This document shows positions 1-6,637 of a stretch of DNA of 13,037 nucleotides, piece after piece. Source of the DNA: JACQMJ01 sp964373495 (lineage in GTDB: Bacteria; Patescibacteriota; Minisyncoccia; Sungbacterales; SURF-37); contig CAYJUW010000023.1 in the NCBI GenBank assembly GCA_964373495.1, positions 1-13,037 of the forward strand, given 5' to 3'. The notes below the pieces were generated by a model. It was given only the letters and a program-made list of their open reading frames with translations, had not been told where the DNA came from and ran no database searches. Made by a program: the position numbers and the translations under genes. Every line of letters starts with the position of its first letter. Position 1 is the first letter of the stretch.

Positions 1-2229
1 CATGGAGTTCCTCGAGCGCTTCGCCCAAGAGTTGGGCGTAGAGGTTGAGGCCGACTTTGTTCATGGTGCCGGATTGCTGGCGACCGATGACGTTGCCCGC
101 GCCGCGGATTTCCAGATCCTTGAGCGCAATCTGGAATCCGCTTCCGAGGCCTTCTGCCTCTTTCAGGGCTTTGAGGCGTAGTTTGCCTTTCTCGGTAAGT
201 GAGCGCGCCGGGTACAGGAAATAGGCGTAGGCGGGTTTGTCGCCTCTGCCGATGCGGCCGCGGATTTGGTAGGCCTGGGCCAGACCGAGCCGGGCCGCGT
301 TTGCGACAATAAGCGTGTTTACGCTTGGCAGGTCCAGGCCGTTTTCAATGATGGTGGTTGCGACCAAGATGTCTATTACCCCCGACCGGAATTCGTGCAT
401 CACGCGGATGAGCTCGGGTTCAGCCATGCGGCCGTGGAGGATTGCGATTCTCGATTTCGGTGCGAGGCGTTCAATGTCCCGGCGGATGGCCTCAATAGTT
501 TCGATTCGATTCCAGAGATAGAAAATTTGCCCCTTCCGTGTGCGTTCCGCGGCAACGGCTTCGGCGGTGATTTTTTCCGAAAAGGGGAGGACAAAGGTCT
601 GAATGGGCAGGCGGCTGGGGGGCGGAGTTTGGATCAGGGAGATATCGCGGAACTTGGCCAGCGCCAAGGAGAGCGTCCGCGGGATGGGCGTGGCCGAGAG
701 GGAGAGGATATCCACCTCGGCGCGGAGCTGCTTGAATTTTTCTTTATGCCGGACGCCGAAGCGCTGTTCCTCGTCAATGATCACGAGACCCAGATCGCGA
801 AACACGATGTCATGAGAAAGCAAGCGGTGGGTGCCGATGACGATATCAATGTTCCCATTTCGTATGCTCTCAATTACCTGTTTCGTCTCCCGTTTTGGCG
901 TGAGGCGGGAGAGCATGGCGATCTCGAGCGGCAGGCCGCTGAACCGCTCGCGGAACGTCGAGTAGTGCTGGTCGGCAAGGATGGTCGTCGGGCTAAGGAG
1001 CGCCACCTGCTTGCCGCTGTAGGCCGCGCGGGCCGCGGCCCGGATGGCCACCTCGGTCTTGCCAAAACCGACATCGCCGAGCAGAAGCCGATCCATCGGC
1101 CGCTCGGCCGAAAGGTCTTCATGGATTTCGAGAATGGCGCGTTTTTGATCCTCGGTCTCGTCGTACGGGAAGGAGTGCGCGAGGCGGCGTTCGATGTCCG
1201 CGTGGAGAGGGTAGGGCGGGCGCGAGGCGGCCGCACGCCTCGAGTAGAGCGCGATGAGCTCTTGCGCCAATTGCCGCGCATCTTCGCGGGCTCTTTGCGT
1301 AGTGTGCTCCCAGGCCGTGCCGCCCAGGCGGTGGGTGGCCGGGGTTTCAAAGCCGATGTAGCGGGAGAGCCTCTGGGCCTGTTTTCGCGGCACGAGCAGG
1401 CGATCGGGCATACCGCCCCGGCGCGGGGGAGCGTATTCGATGATATAGAACTCCTGTAGTTTCTCGAATCCTTCTCGAATTTCATAATTTCTCGAATCCT
1501 TCCCGAATTTTCTCGAATGATTCTCGAATGGTATTCGAGAGACATTCGAGTTCATTCGCGGATCATTCGAGAGAAAACCCTTGAAGATGCCGATGCCATG
1601 GTCAAGGTGCACGAGATAGTCGCCGGGCTTGATGCCGGCCAGCCACAGCCGCTNNNNNNNNNNNNNNNNNNNNNNNNNNNNNNNNNNNNNNNNNNNNNNN
1701 NNNNNNNNNNNNNNNNNNNNNNNNNNNNNNNNNNNNNNNNNNNNNNNNNNNNNTGGTCAAGGTGCACGAGATAGTCGCCGGGCTTGATGCCGGCCAGCCA
1801 CAGCCGCTCGTACTCACTCGCCGTTTTTGGCTGCGGTCGTTTGATTGGTTTTGGTTCCTCGGCGAGCGGGACCGGCAGGATGCGCTCGAGCGTATTCCCA
1901 GAAAACTCAATACGGATCGGATAGGCGAGGTTAATAGGGAAGACGTCCACGATCCCGCCGCGGGTCGCGAATTCGCCGTGGCGCTCCGCCTGCCCCACCT
2001 TCACGTAGCCCATGTCGGCGAGCGTGCGGAGGAACGGGGAAAAGGGAAGTCGGGCGCCGGTTTCAAGGAAAAGCGTACGCTCGCGCCACCAACTATCTTT
2101 GAGCGCTTTTGTCCGGATCTCATCAGCGTGTTCCGTAAACCAAAAAATGCTCCGCTCGAGAAAATAGGGGGTCATAGCGGCGATGAGAACGGGAGGTGGA
2201 GTTTCTGGGTTTTTATTTTTATTCGCCAT
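1..2229 (-). CDS. mfd: Transcription-repair coupling factor Mfd, compact N-terminus, C-terminus cut by window edge
   Basis: Mfd is the SF2 DNA translocase that removes stalled RNA polymerase and recruits UvrA for nucleotide excision repair. About 691 residues are visible once the gap at 1654-1753 and one copy of its flanking 55-bp duplication are removed; this restores a single frame. Seen in order: a UvrB-like domain 2 segment (about 58-120, EFATRGGIVDVFP), the RNAP-interacting domain (from about 150, GDYLVHLDHGIGIF), Walker A GDVGFGKT (about 333-340), DEEQRFGVRHKEKF (about 434), SATPIPRT, ATTIIENGLDLP, QIRGRIGR, and the start of the TRG region (DLEIRGAGNVIG). The C-terminal domain 7 lies outside the window. 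An in-frame TGA directly precedes the ATG at 2229, so the short N-terminus is real in this assembly: domain 1 and domain 3 are largely missing compared with E. coli Mfd. A repeat-encoded insert occupies about residues 168-207. Probably co-transcribed with pth, which lies 84 bp upstream. Confidence 0.96.
1459..1576. repeat. Palindromic TTCTCGAAT array inside mfd
   Basis: Six TTCTCGAAT-like units (starting at 1461, 1472, 1489, 1500, 1510 and 1521) are followed by four inverted units (ATTCGAG-type at 1533, 1544, 1554 and 1565). Steps are 10-11 bp except one of 17. The two halves are complementary, so the array can fold as a long stem. It lies in the coding region of mfd without breaking the frame and encodes a stretch rich in N, S, R, F and E. 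Confidence 0.85.
1599..1808. other. Assembly gap (100 N, 1654-1753) flanked by a 55-bp exact duplication
   Basis: The 55 bases at 1599-1653 are repeated exactly at 1754-1808, on the two sides of the N run. This is what two overlapping contig ends look like when they are scaffolded but not merged. Collapsing the 155 extra bases puts the mfd codons before and after the gap in the same frame and joins GDYLVHLD to HGIGIF, as expected for the Mfd family. The gap therefore probably hides no real sequence. Confidence 0.9.
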
Positions 2230-2313
2230 TCATGACCCGTTTAACGTATATTAAGTTCTATTGACCGATCGGACATTAAACTTTAACGGTGTTCTCGGTT
2301 CTCGTGACGTGGG

Positions 2314-2877
2314 TCAGGCATTATACTCGTTCATCGCCCGCTCGGGGCCGAGCGTGGCGATGGTCTCGATGGCGGATAGACTTTTCTTTATTATTTTTTT
2401 CACAATTGCCTGCTCGTTGGTTCGGAATTTCTGTAAGACTAAATCTTCACCCGGCACGCGGCGTTTCTTTTGCACGCCGATGCGCATGCGCCAGAAGTTT
2501 TTGATCTTGAGGGCGCGCATGACCGATTCTACCCCTTTGTGGCCGGCCGAGCTTTTGCCGAAGGCGAGTTTGGTTTTGCTGAGGAGGAGGTCTACGTCGT
2601 CGTGGATGAGGACGAGGTCCTTCGGTTTTGCCTTGAAATAGCGGAGCGCAGGCGCCACGGCGTTACCGGACTTATTGACGAAGGTTTCGGGCAGGACGAA
2701 GGCGATCCGCTCCTTACCGATTTTACCTTCAGCCATGAGTGCTTTGCACTTTGCGTTTGGCTCGAATGGCGGCAGCCCGAATTTTTTCTGCGCCGAGATC
2801 AACGTCTCGCGGCCGATGTTGTGGCGCGTGCCGCGGAATTTTTCTCCCGGGTTGCCGAGTCCGGTGAAAAGATACAT
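2314..2877 (-). CDS. pth: Peptidyl-tRNA hydrolase
   Basis: Pth cleaves the ester bond of peptidyl-tRNAs released from stalled ribosomes and so recycles tRNA in the cytoplasm. The 187-residue product has the normal length and motifs: GLGNPG (6-11), TRHNIG with catalytic His19, FVNKSG with Asn68, and HDDVDL with Asp93. The segment GHKGVESV has Lys114 where the family usually has Asn. The ATG at 2877 is 6 nt downstream of a good -10 box, so the message is probably leaderless. mfd follows on the same strand after 84 bp and probably shares this promoter. The family assignment is secure. Confidence 0.97.
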   Translation of the reverse strand: MYLFTGLGNPGEKFRGTRHNIGRETLISAQKKFGLPPFEPNAKCKALMAEGKIGKERIAFVLPETFVNKSGNAVAPALRYFKAKPKDLVLIHDDVDLLLSKTKLAFGKSSAGHKGVESVMRALKIKNFWRMRIGVQKKRRVPGEDLVLQKFRTNEQAIVKKIIKKSLSAIETIATLGPERAMNEYNA

Positions 2878-2883
2878 GCGGCT

Positions 2884-2912
2884 ACTATAGCCGGAGGAGG
2901 GAAATTTGCCAA
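2884..2912 (-). promoter_or_regulatory. Promoter of pth(-mfd), probably leaderless
   Basis: On the minus strand, TTGGCA (2907-2912), a 17-bp spacer and TATAGT (2884-2889) form a sigma70-type promoter. Only 6 nt separate the -10 box from the pth ATG, which places the expected transcription start at or next to the A of the ATG. The -35 box overlaps that of the divergent lepB promoter. Confidence 0.75.
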
Positions 2913-2934
2913 GTCAGGTCGAATGCGATACAAT
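2906..2934 (+). promoter_or_regulatory. Promoter of lepB, probably leaderless
   Basis: TTGCCA (2906-2911), a 17-bp spacer and TACAAT (2929-2934) lie 6 nt before the lepB ATG at 2941. The geometry matches that of the pth promoter on the other strand, and the two -35 boxes share the bases TGCCA. The expected start of transcription coincides with the start codon. Confidence 0.78.
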
Positions 2935-2940
2935 CGCTCC

Positions 2941-3525
2941 ATGCCACCGGAACCGGCGCAATCCCCGCCAACCCCCCAGCGGCGTTCTCCGGTTCTCCGA
3001 ACCCTCGGAGAATTTTTGCGCTTGGCCCTCGTCGCCGCGGCCATTGCTCTGCCCATCCGCTATTTTATCGCCCAGCCCTTTATCGTCCGCGGGGCCTCGA
3101 TGGAGCCGAACTTCGAAGACCGCGAGTACTTGGTCATTGACGAGCTTTCCTACTTCTTCCGGCCTCCTCAGCGCGGCGAGGTGGTGGTGTTCCGCTACCC
3201 CCTGAATCCCAAGGAGTACTTCATCAAGCGCATTATCGGCCTGCCCGGCGAGGCCGTGGAGATCCGGGAGGATACTATATTCATTTTCAATGCCGAGCAT
3301 CCCGACGGCGTGGAGCTCCAGGAGCCGTACCTGCCCGAGGATTTCCGGTACCGCGGCGCCAGCCGCTTCACCCTCGGCCCGAACGAGTACGTGGTACTCG
3401 GCGATAACCGCGCCTTCAGTTCCGACTCCCGGAGCTGGGGCGCGCTGGAGCGCCGGTTCATCACCGGCCGCGCGGTGTTCCGCGCCTGGCCCGTCCAGAG
3501 ATTCGGCCTATTGCCTCAGCCGTAA
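2941..3525 (+). CDS. lepB: Signal peptidase I
   Basis: This membrane-anchored serine protease removes signal peptides from exported proteins. The product has 194 residues. A Pro-rich N-terminal segment (1-19) is followed by one hydrophobic segment (about 24-45). The catalytic Ser53 is in GASMEPN and the Lys97 general base is in FIKRIIGLPGE. The conserved box GDNRAFSSDSRSWG (154-167) and the C-terminal F-I-T-G-R-A-V-F-R strand are present. The open frame extends upstream to 2470, but that part is antisense to pth. The ATG at 2941 is chosen because it lies 6 nt after a good promoter and gives the usual short N-terminus. It is the first gene of the plus-strand run. Confidence 0.97.
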   Translation: MPPEPAQSPPTPQRRSPVLRTLGEFLRLALVAAAIALPIRYFIAQPFIVRGASMEPNFEDREYLVIDELSYFFRPPQRGEVVVFRYPLNPKEYFIKRIIGLPGEAVEIREDTIFIFNAEHPDGVELQEPYLPEDFRYRGASRFTLGPNEYVVLGDNRAFSSDSRSWGALERRFITGRAVFRAWPVQRFGLLPQP

Positions 3526-3569
3526 GGTTTTCCATTGTGAACCTCCATTTTAAAACTGCGTTAAGATAT
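3526..3569. other. Short AT-rich spacer after lepB
   Basis: This is unique sequence between the lepB stop and the first repeat element. It contains AT-rich stretches, including TATGAT at 3567-3572, but no -35 box at a proper distance. No confident promoter for hisS is visible. Confidence 0.4.
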
Positions 3570-3668
3570 GATGCAAATCTACGAATACAATGCCCATTTA
3601 CAAATCGCGAATACCGCATATCGTATTCGCAATTCGCGAGATTGGCATAAAATTCGCAAATTGGCATC
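3570..3668. repeat. Nested palindromic spacer element, copy 1 (lepB-hisS)
   Basis: Outer left arm GATGCAAATC (3570) and second left arm ATGCCCATTT (3591) are matched by right arms GATTGGCAT (3640-3648) and ATTGGCATC (3660-3668). The core is a perfect hairpin, GCGAATAC, an 8-nt loop and GTATTCGC (3607-3630). The right arm ends 6 nt before the hisS ATG. It belongs to the same family as four other spacers in the window. Confidence 0.8.
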
Positions 3669-3674
3669 GCATGG

Positions 3675-5051
3675 ATGACTAGAGCCAAAGACAAACCCAA
3701 AGTGTTCCAGCGGCCGCGGGGCACGCACGACATCCTGCCGGCCGATCAGCTCCTGTGGGAGAAGATCCGCCAGTCCATCCGGCAGATCTCGCATTACTAC
3801 GGTTTCGAACGGATTGATACGCCGCATTTCGAGGATACCGATCTTTTCACTGTGGGCGTCGGGAAGGCCACGGACATCGTCTCCAAGCAAATGTACAGTT
3901 TCAAGACCCGCGGCGGGGACGCCCTGACCCTCCGCCCCGAAGGCACGGCCCCGATCGCGCGGGCCTACGTCGAGCAGGGCATGGCCGCGCTGCCCCAGCC
4001 GGTCAAGCTTTCCTACACCGGCTCGTTCTTCCGGCACGAATCGCCCCAGCGCGGACGCTTTCGCGAATTCCACCAGTGGGGGCTCGAGCTCATCGGGGAT
4101 GATGGTGCCGTGGCCGATGCCGAGATCATCAATGTCTTCCACCTTTTCCTCCAGGAGTGGGGGTTGAAGGATGCGGTGGTTGAGGTCAACAGCGTCGGCT
4201 GTCCGGTGTGCCGGCCGTCCTACCGGGGTCAGCTGGTCCAGTATTACCGCGCCAAGGTTCGCGGGCTCTGCCGCGACTGCAAGGACCGCTTCCGGGGAAA
4301 TCCGCTCCGGCTGCTGGACTGCACCCAGGAGAAATGCCGAATCGTGAAGAAGTCAGCGCCGCAGCTTTTGGATCGCCTCTGCGAGGCCTGCCGGGGTCAT
4401 TTCAAGCTTCTGCTTGAGTTTCTCGAAGAATCGGGCGTGCCCTACGCTCTGAACCCGCACTTGGTGCGCGGGCTCGATTACTATACGCGCACGGTCTTCG
4501 AAACCTTCCTCGATCGGGCCTCTACGCCCGAAATCGAAGCGGCGGCTGGCGCCGGAGCGGACCAGCCGCTTCCGGCGGTTGCCAACCCCGAGCCGGATGC
4601 GGTGCCGCCGCGTAAGCTTGCGATGGTATCCGGCGGCCGCTATGATGGGCTGGTTGAACTCGTCGGCGGGCGGCCCACGCCGGCCGTCGGCGGGGCGCTC
4701 GGCCTCGAGCGGCTGGTCGGCGCCATCCAGGAGCGGAAGGTCAAAGTCCCGGAGCCGATCAGGCCCAAAGTGTTCCTGGTCCAGCTCGGCGATCTGGCCA
4801 AGAAAAAGAGCTTCCGCATTATGGAGGAGCTCCGCCGATCCGGCATTTCGATGGCCGAATCGCTCGGCCGCGATGCCATCCGCTCGCAGCTAAAGATCGC
4901 CGATCGTCTCGGGGTCGAATTCGCCCTGATCATCGGCCAGAAGGAAGCCATTGACGGCACGGTGATCCTGCGCGAGATGTCCTCGGGCATCCAGGAGAGC
5001 ATTCCCCGCGAGCGGCTGGTTGAGACGCTGAAGAAAAAACTGAAGAAATAG
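3675..5051 (+). CDS. hisS: Histidine--tRNA ligase
   Basis: This class II aminoacyl-tRNA synthetase charges tRNA-His. The 458-residue product opens with FQRPRGTHDILP and has motif 1 around YYGFERIDTPHFE. Motif 2 is the LTLRPEGTAP...FRHESPQRGRFREFHQ region, followed by the histidine-specific GLDYYTRTVFE and SGGRYDGLV. Motif 3 is GGALGLERLV, and a C-terminal anticodon-binding domain runs from about residue 365. Four cysteine pairs (176/179, 199/202, 216/221, 236/239) suggest metal binding in the mid-domain. An Ala/Pro-rich insert of roughly 28 residues lies between VFE and SGGRYDG (about 280-315). The ATG at 3675 is used because the one at 3671 meets a stop after three codons. No Shine-Dalgarno sequence is present. 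The TAG stop overlaps the next repeat element. Confidence 0.98.
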   Translation: MTRAKDKPKVFQRPRGTHDILPADQLLWEKIRQSIRQISHYYGFERIDTPHFEDTDLFTVGVGKATDIVSKQMYSFKTRGGDALTLRPEGTAPIARAYVEQGMAALPQPVKLSYTGSFFRHESPQRGRFREFHQWGLELIGDDGAVADAEIINVFHLFLQEWGLKDAVVEVNSVGCPVCRPSYRGQLVQYYRAKVRGLCRDCKDRFRGNPLRLLDCTQEKCRIVKKSAPQLLDRLCEACRGHFKLLLEFLEESGVPYALNPHLVRGLDYYTRTVFETFLDRASTPEIEAAAGAGADQPLPAVANPEPDAVPPRKLAMVSGGRYDGLVELVGGRPTPAVGGALGLERLVGAIQERKVKVPEPIRPKVFLVQLGDLAKKKSFRIMEELRRSGISMAESLGRDAIRSQLKIADRLGVEFALIIGQKEAIDGTVILREMSSGIQESIPRERLVETLKKKLKK

Positions 5052-5135
5052 TATCGATGCCAATATACGAATTTACTAATGATACGAATGGTGGATTAGT
5101 ATAATTCGTATTATTTCGTATATTGGCATCGATAC
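5051..5135. repeat. Nested palindromic spacer element, copy 2 (hisS-HIT)
   Basis: A perfect 21-bp inverted repeat (5051-5071 and 5115-5135) contains GATGCCAAT and ATTGGCATC. The loop is 43 nt and holds further short complementary segments (ATACGAAT with ATTCGTAT; ACTAAT with ATTAGT). The left arm starts on the last base of the hisS TAG stop and the right arm ends 4 nt before the next ATG, so the element fills the whole spacer. Confidence 0.9.
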
Positions 5136-5139
5136 TTGT

Positions 5140-5490
5140 ATGGAATGTATTTTTTGCAAAATCGGCCGCGGAGAACTGCCGTCGGATACGGTCTATGAGG
5201 ATGCCGAGGTGAAGGCCTTCGCCGACCTCCATCCCAAGGCGCCGGTGCATATCCTGGTGGTGCCGAAGCGGCACATTGAGTCCATCACCCACCTTGAGGC
5301 GGATCATGCCGATGTCATCGCCAAGCTCGTCTATGCCGCCAAGCGCATCGCCGCCGAGCGCGGGCTTGCAGGGTACAAGCTCGTCTTCAACGTCGGCCGC
5401 GGAGGCGGGCAGATGGTTGATCACCTGCATCTGCACCTTCTCGGCGGATGGGAGAAACCGGAGGACTGGAAGAAAGGATTTAACATATGA
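5140..5490 (+). CDS. HIT-family (histidine triad) nucleotide-binding protein
   Basis: Histidine triad proteins of the HINT type hydrolyse nucleoside phosphoramidates and related adenylates. The 116-residue product has the typical start MECIFCKIGRGELPS with a CxxC pair, the PKRHIESI segment, and the triad HLHLHLLGG near the end (His95, His97, His99), with GGWEKPEDW after it. Length and motif spacing match the short bacterial HINT group. The cellular substrate is unknown. It lies between two repeat elements: 4 nt after copy 2, while its own TGA stop overlaps the left arm of copy 3. No Shine-Dalgarno sequence is present. Confidence 0.95.
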   Translation: MECIFCKIGRGELPSDTVYEDAEVKAFADLHPKAPVHILVVPKRHIESITHLEADHADVIAKLVYAAKRIAAERGLAGYKLVFNVGRGGGQMVDHLHLHLLGGWEKPEDWKKGFNI

Positions 5491-5573
5491 TGCCAATCCA
5501 CTAATTTTATGCCAATCAGCGAATTACGAATTCGCAATGTGTAGATTGGCATTAGATTGGCATTATTGGCATC
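5489..5573. repeat. Nested palindromic spacer element, copy 3 (HIT-rpsU)
   Basis: The left outer arm GATGCCAATC starts in the TGA stop of the HIT gene. The inner arms ATGCCAATC and GATTGGCAT enclose a perfect small hairpin, GCGAATT, acg, AATTCGC. The right side has three ATTGGCAT copies in a row, ending at ATTGGCATC (5565-5573), 6 nt before the rpsU ATG. Confidence 0.88.
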
Positions 5574-5579
5574 ACCAGG

Positions 5580-5810
5580 ATGGTCTACGTAAAACGCAAA
5601 GATCGCGAAACAACGGCCTCCATGCTCCGGCGGTTCAGCCGGCGGGTGCAGCAATCGGGAATCCTTATTCGAGCCCGGAAAAACCGATTCTACCAGCCGA
5701 AAGCCTCAAAGCGCGGGCTTCGGGAGCGGGCGCTGAGGCGGTTGGCCCTCTCCAAAGAGCGGGAGCGCCTGATCAAGCTCGGCCGGCTGAAGGAAACCGA
5801 CCGCCGCTAA
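5580..5810 (+). CDS. rpsU: Small ribosomal subunit protein bS21
   Basis: bS21 is a small basic protein of the 30S subunit that sits near the 3' end of 16S rRNA and affects mRNA binding at initiation. The 76-residue product is highly basic. It starts MVYVKRKDRETTASMLRRF, which fits the bS21 N-terminal pattern (V-x-V-K-x-x-[ED] then a helix), and continues with an Arg/Lys-rich helical tail. The start is 6 nt after the right arm of repeat copy 3, and only AGG directly at the ATG resembles a Shine-Dalgarno sequence. It sits ahead of yqeY, a pairing seen in many bacteria. Confidence 0.92.
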   Translation: MVYVKRKDRETTASMLRRFSRRVQQSGILIRARKNRFYQPKASKRGLRERALRRLALSKERERLIKLGRLKETDRR

Positions 5811-5814
5811 ATAA

Positions 5815-6059
5815 GATGCCAATCCCTGTGGTGAGCTTGTCGAACCATACAAATGGTCCATACAAATGGTNNNNNNNNNNNNNNNNNNNNNNNNNNNNNN
5901 NNNNNNNNNNNNNNNNNNNNNNNNNNNNNNNNNNNNNNNNNNNNNNNNNNNNNNNNNNNNNNNNNNNNNNCCATACAAATGGTCCATACAAATGGTATGC
6001 CAAGCAACGAATTGCGAATACCGTATTGGCGATTGATAGGTTGGCATACCATTGGCATC
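5815..6059. repeat. Nested palindromic spacer element, copy 4 (rpsU-yqeY), with 13-bp tandem repeat and gap
   Basis: It starts with GATGCCAATCCC 4 nt after the rpsU stop, then GTGGTGAGCTTGTCGAAC. A tandem array of the 13-mer CCATACAAATGGT follows, interrupted by the N run. Then come the inner arm ATGCCAAGCAACGAATTGCG and the right arms GGTTGGCAT and ATTGGCATC (6051-6059). The right end is 2 nt before the yqeY ATG. Its first part is nearly identical to copy 5. Confidence 0.85.
5845..5996. other. Assembly gap (100 N, 5871-5970) inside a 13-bp tandem repeat
   Basis: Two copies of CCATACAAATGGT stand before the gap (5845-5870) and two after it (5971-5996). Each unit is itself a small palindrome (ACCAT, acaa, ATGGT across the junction). 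The assembler probably stopped because the tandem repeat is longer than its overlap length. The true copy number cannot be read here. Confidence 0.85.
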
Positions 6060-6061
6060 AT

Positions 6062-6562
6062 ATGCTGAAGGAACGCATTGAATCTGAATTGAAGCAGGCC
6101 ATGAAGCGCGGGGATGCGTTGAAGCTCTCCGTACTCCGGATGCTCTCCTCGGCCGTGCATAACCGCGAGATCGAAAAACGCACCCGGAGCGGATCCGGCG
6201 CGCCGGCCGAACTCGCCGAGGACGAGATCATCCAGGTCATTCGCTCGGAGCTGAAGAAGCGCGGCGATGCCCAGGCGGCCTACGCCGCAGCCGGGCGGCC
6301 GGAGCGCGCGGAGCGGGAAGGTGCTGAGGCCAAGCTCCTGGAGCCCTTCCTGCCGCCGGAACGTTCGGATGCGGAGCTCGCCGAAGTTATTGGCGAAGGG
6401 TTTCAAACGCTCGGGGTAACCTCGGCCAAGGATTTCGGTACGCTCATGGGCTGGGTGATGGCGCGGGTCAAGGGCCAGGCCTCCGGCGAGCGGGTGCGCT
6501 CGCTGATCCAGGAACGGTTCTCGCGCGTTCATCCCGTTACCACCAGGAAACCGCGGGCGTAA
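6062..6562 (+). CDS. yqeY: GatB/YqeY domain protein
   Basis: This small protein resembles the C-terminal tRNA-interacting domain of GatB, the amidotransferase subunit of GatCAB. Its exact role is not established; a link with tRNA or amidation is inferred from the homology. The 166-residue product begins MLKERIESELKQAMKRGD, followed by LSVLRMLSSAVHNREIEKR, the family's most recognisable segment. EDEIIQVIRSELKKR, a long Ala/Glu helix and LLEPFLPPE follow. The C-terminal half ends with the KDFGTLMGWVMARVKGQASG segment and a short basic tail. The ATG at 6062 is 2 nt after repeat copy 4. ybeY follows on the same strand. Confidence 0.95.
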   Translation: MLKERIESELKQAMKRGDALKLSVLRMLSSAVHNREIEKRTRSGSGAPAELAEDEIIQVIRSELKKRGDAQAAYAAAGRPERAEREGAEAKLLEPFLPPERSDAELAEVIGEGFQTLGVTSAKDFGTLMGWVMARVKGQASGERVRSLIQERFSRVHPVTTRKPRA

Positions 6563-6604
6563 GACCGTGGCGGAATGGCAGCCCAACGCGAAGCGACTCA
6601 TGGG

Positions 6605-6626
6605 GACCACGGTGGTGAGGCCGTGG
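6605..6626 (+). promoter_or_regulatory. Hairpin just upstream of ybeY
   Basis: ACCACGG, an 8-nt loop and CCGTGGT form a 7-bp GC-rich stem 11 nt before the ybeY ATG at 6638. There is no U-tract, so it is not a terminator. It could influence ybeY translation or processing of the yqeY-ybeY message; nothing further can be shown. Confidence 0.4.
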
Positions 6627-6637
6627 TAACGGGATTC

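Noticed and set aside
266..1459. Plus-strand open frame of 397 codons
   Set aside because: It is antisense to the mfd helicase region, which has canonical motifs on the minus strand; the plus-strand product shows no family motif.
2470..2940. Longer N-terminus for LepB
   Set aside because: The extension is antisense to pth and lies upstream of the lepB promoter; signal peptidase homology begins after 2941.
5845..5996. CRISPR-like array at the tandem 13-mers
   Set aside because: Units are directly adjacent without spacers, far shorter than CRISPR repeats, and no cas gene is present.
5276..6061. A long reading frame that would fuse the HIT region through the gap to yqeY
   Set aside because: It reads out of frame through the HIT gene, crosses 100 N, and includes repeat DNA; YqeY homology starts at 6062.
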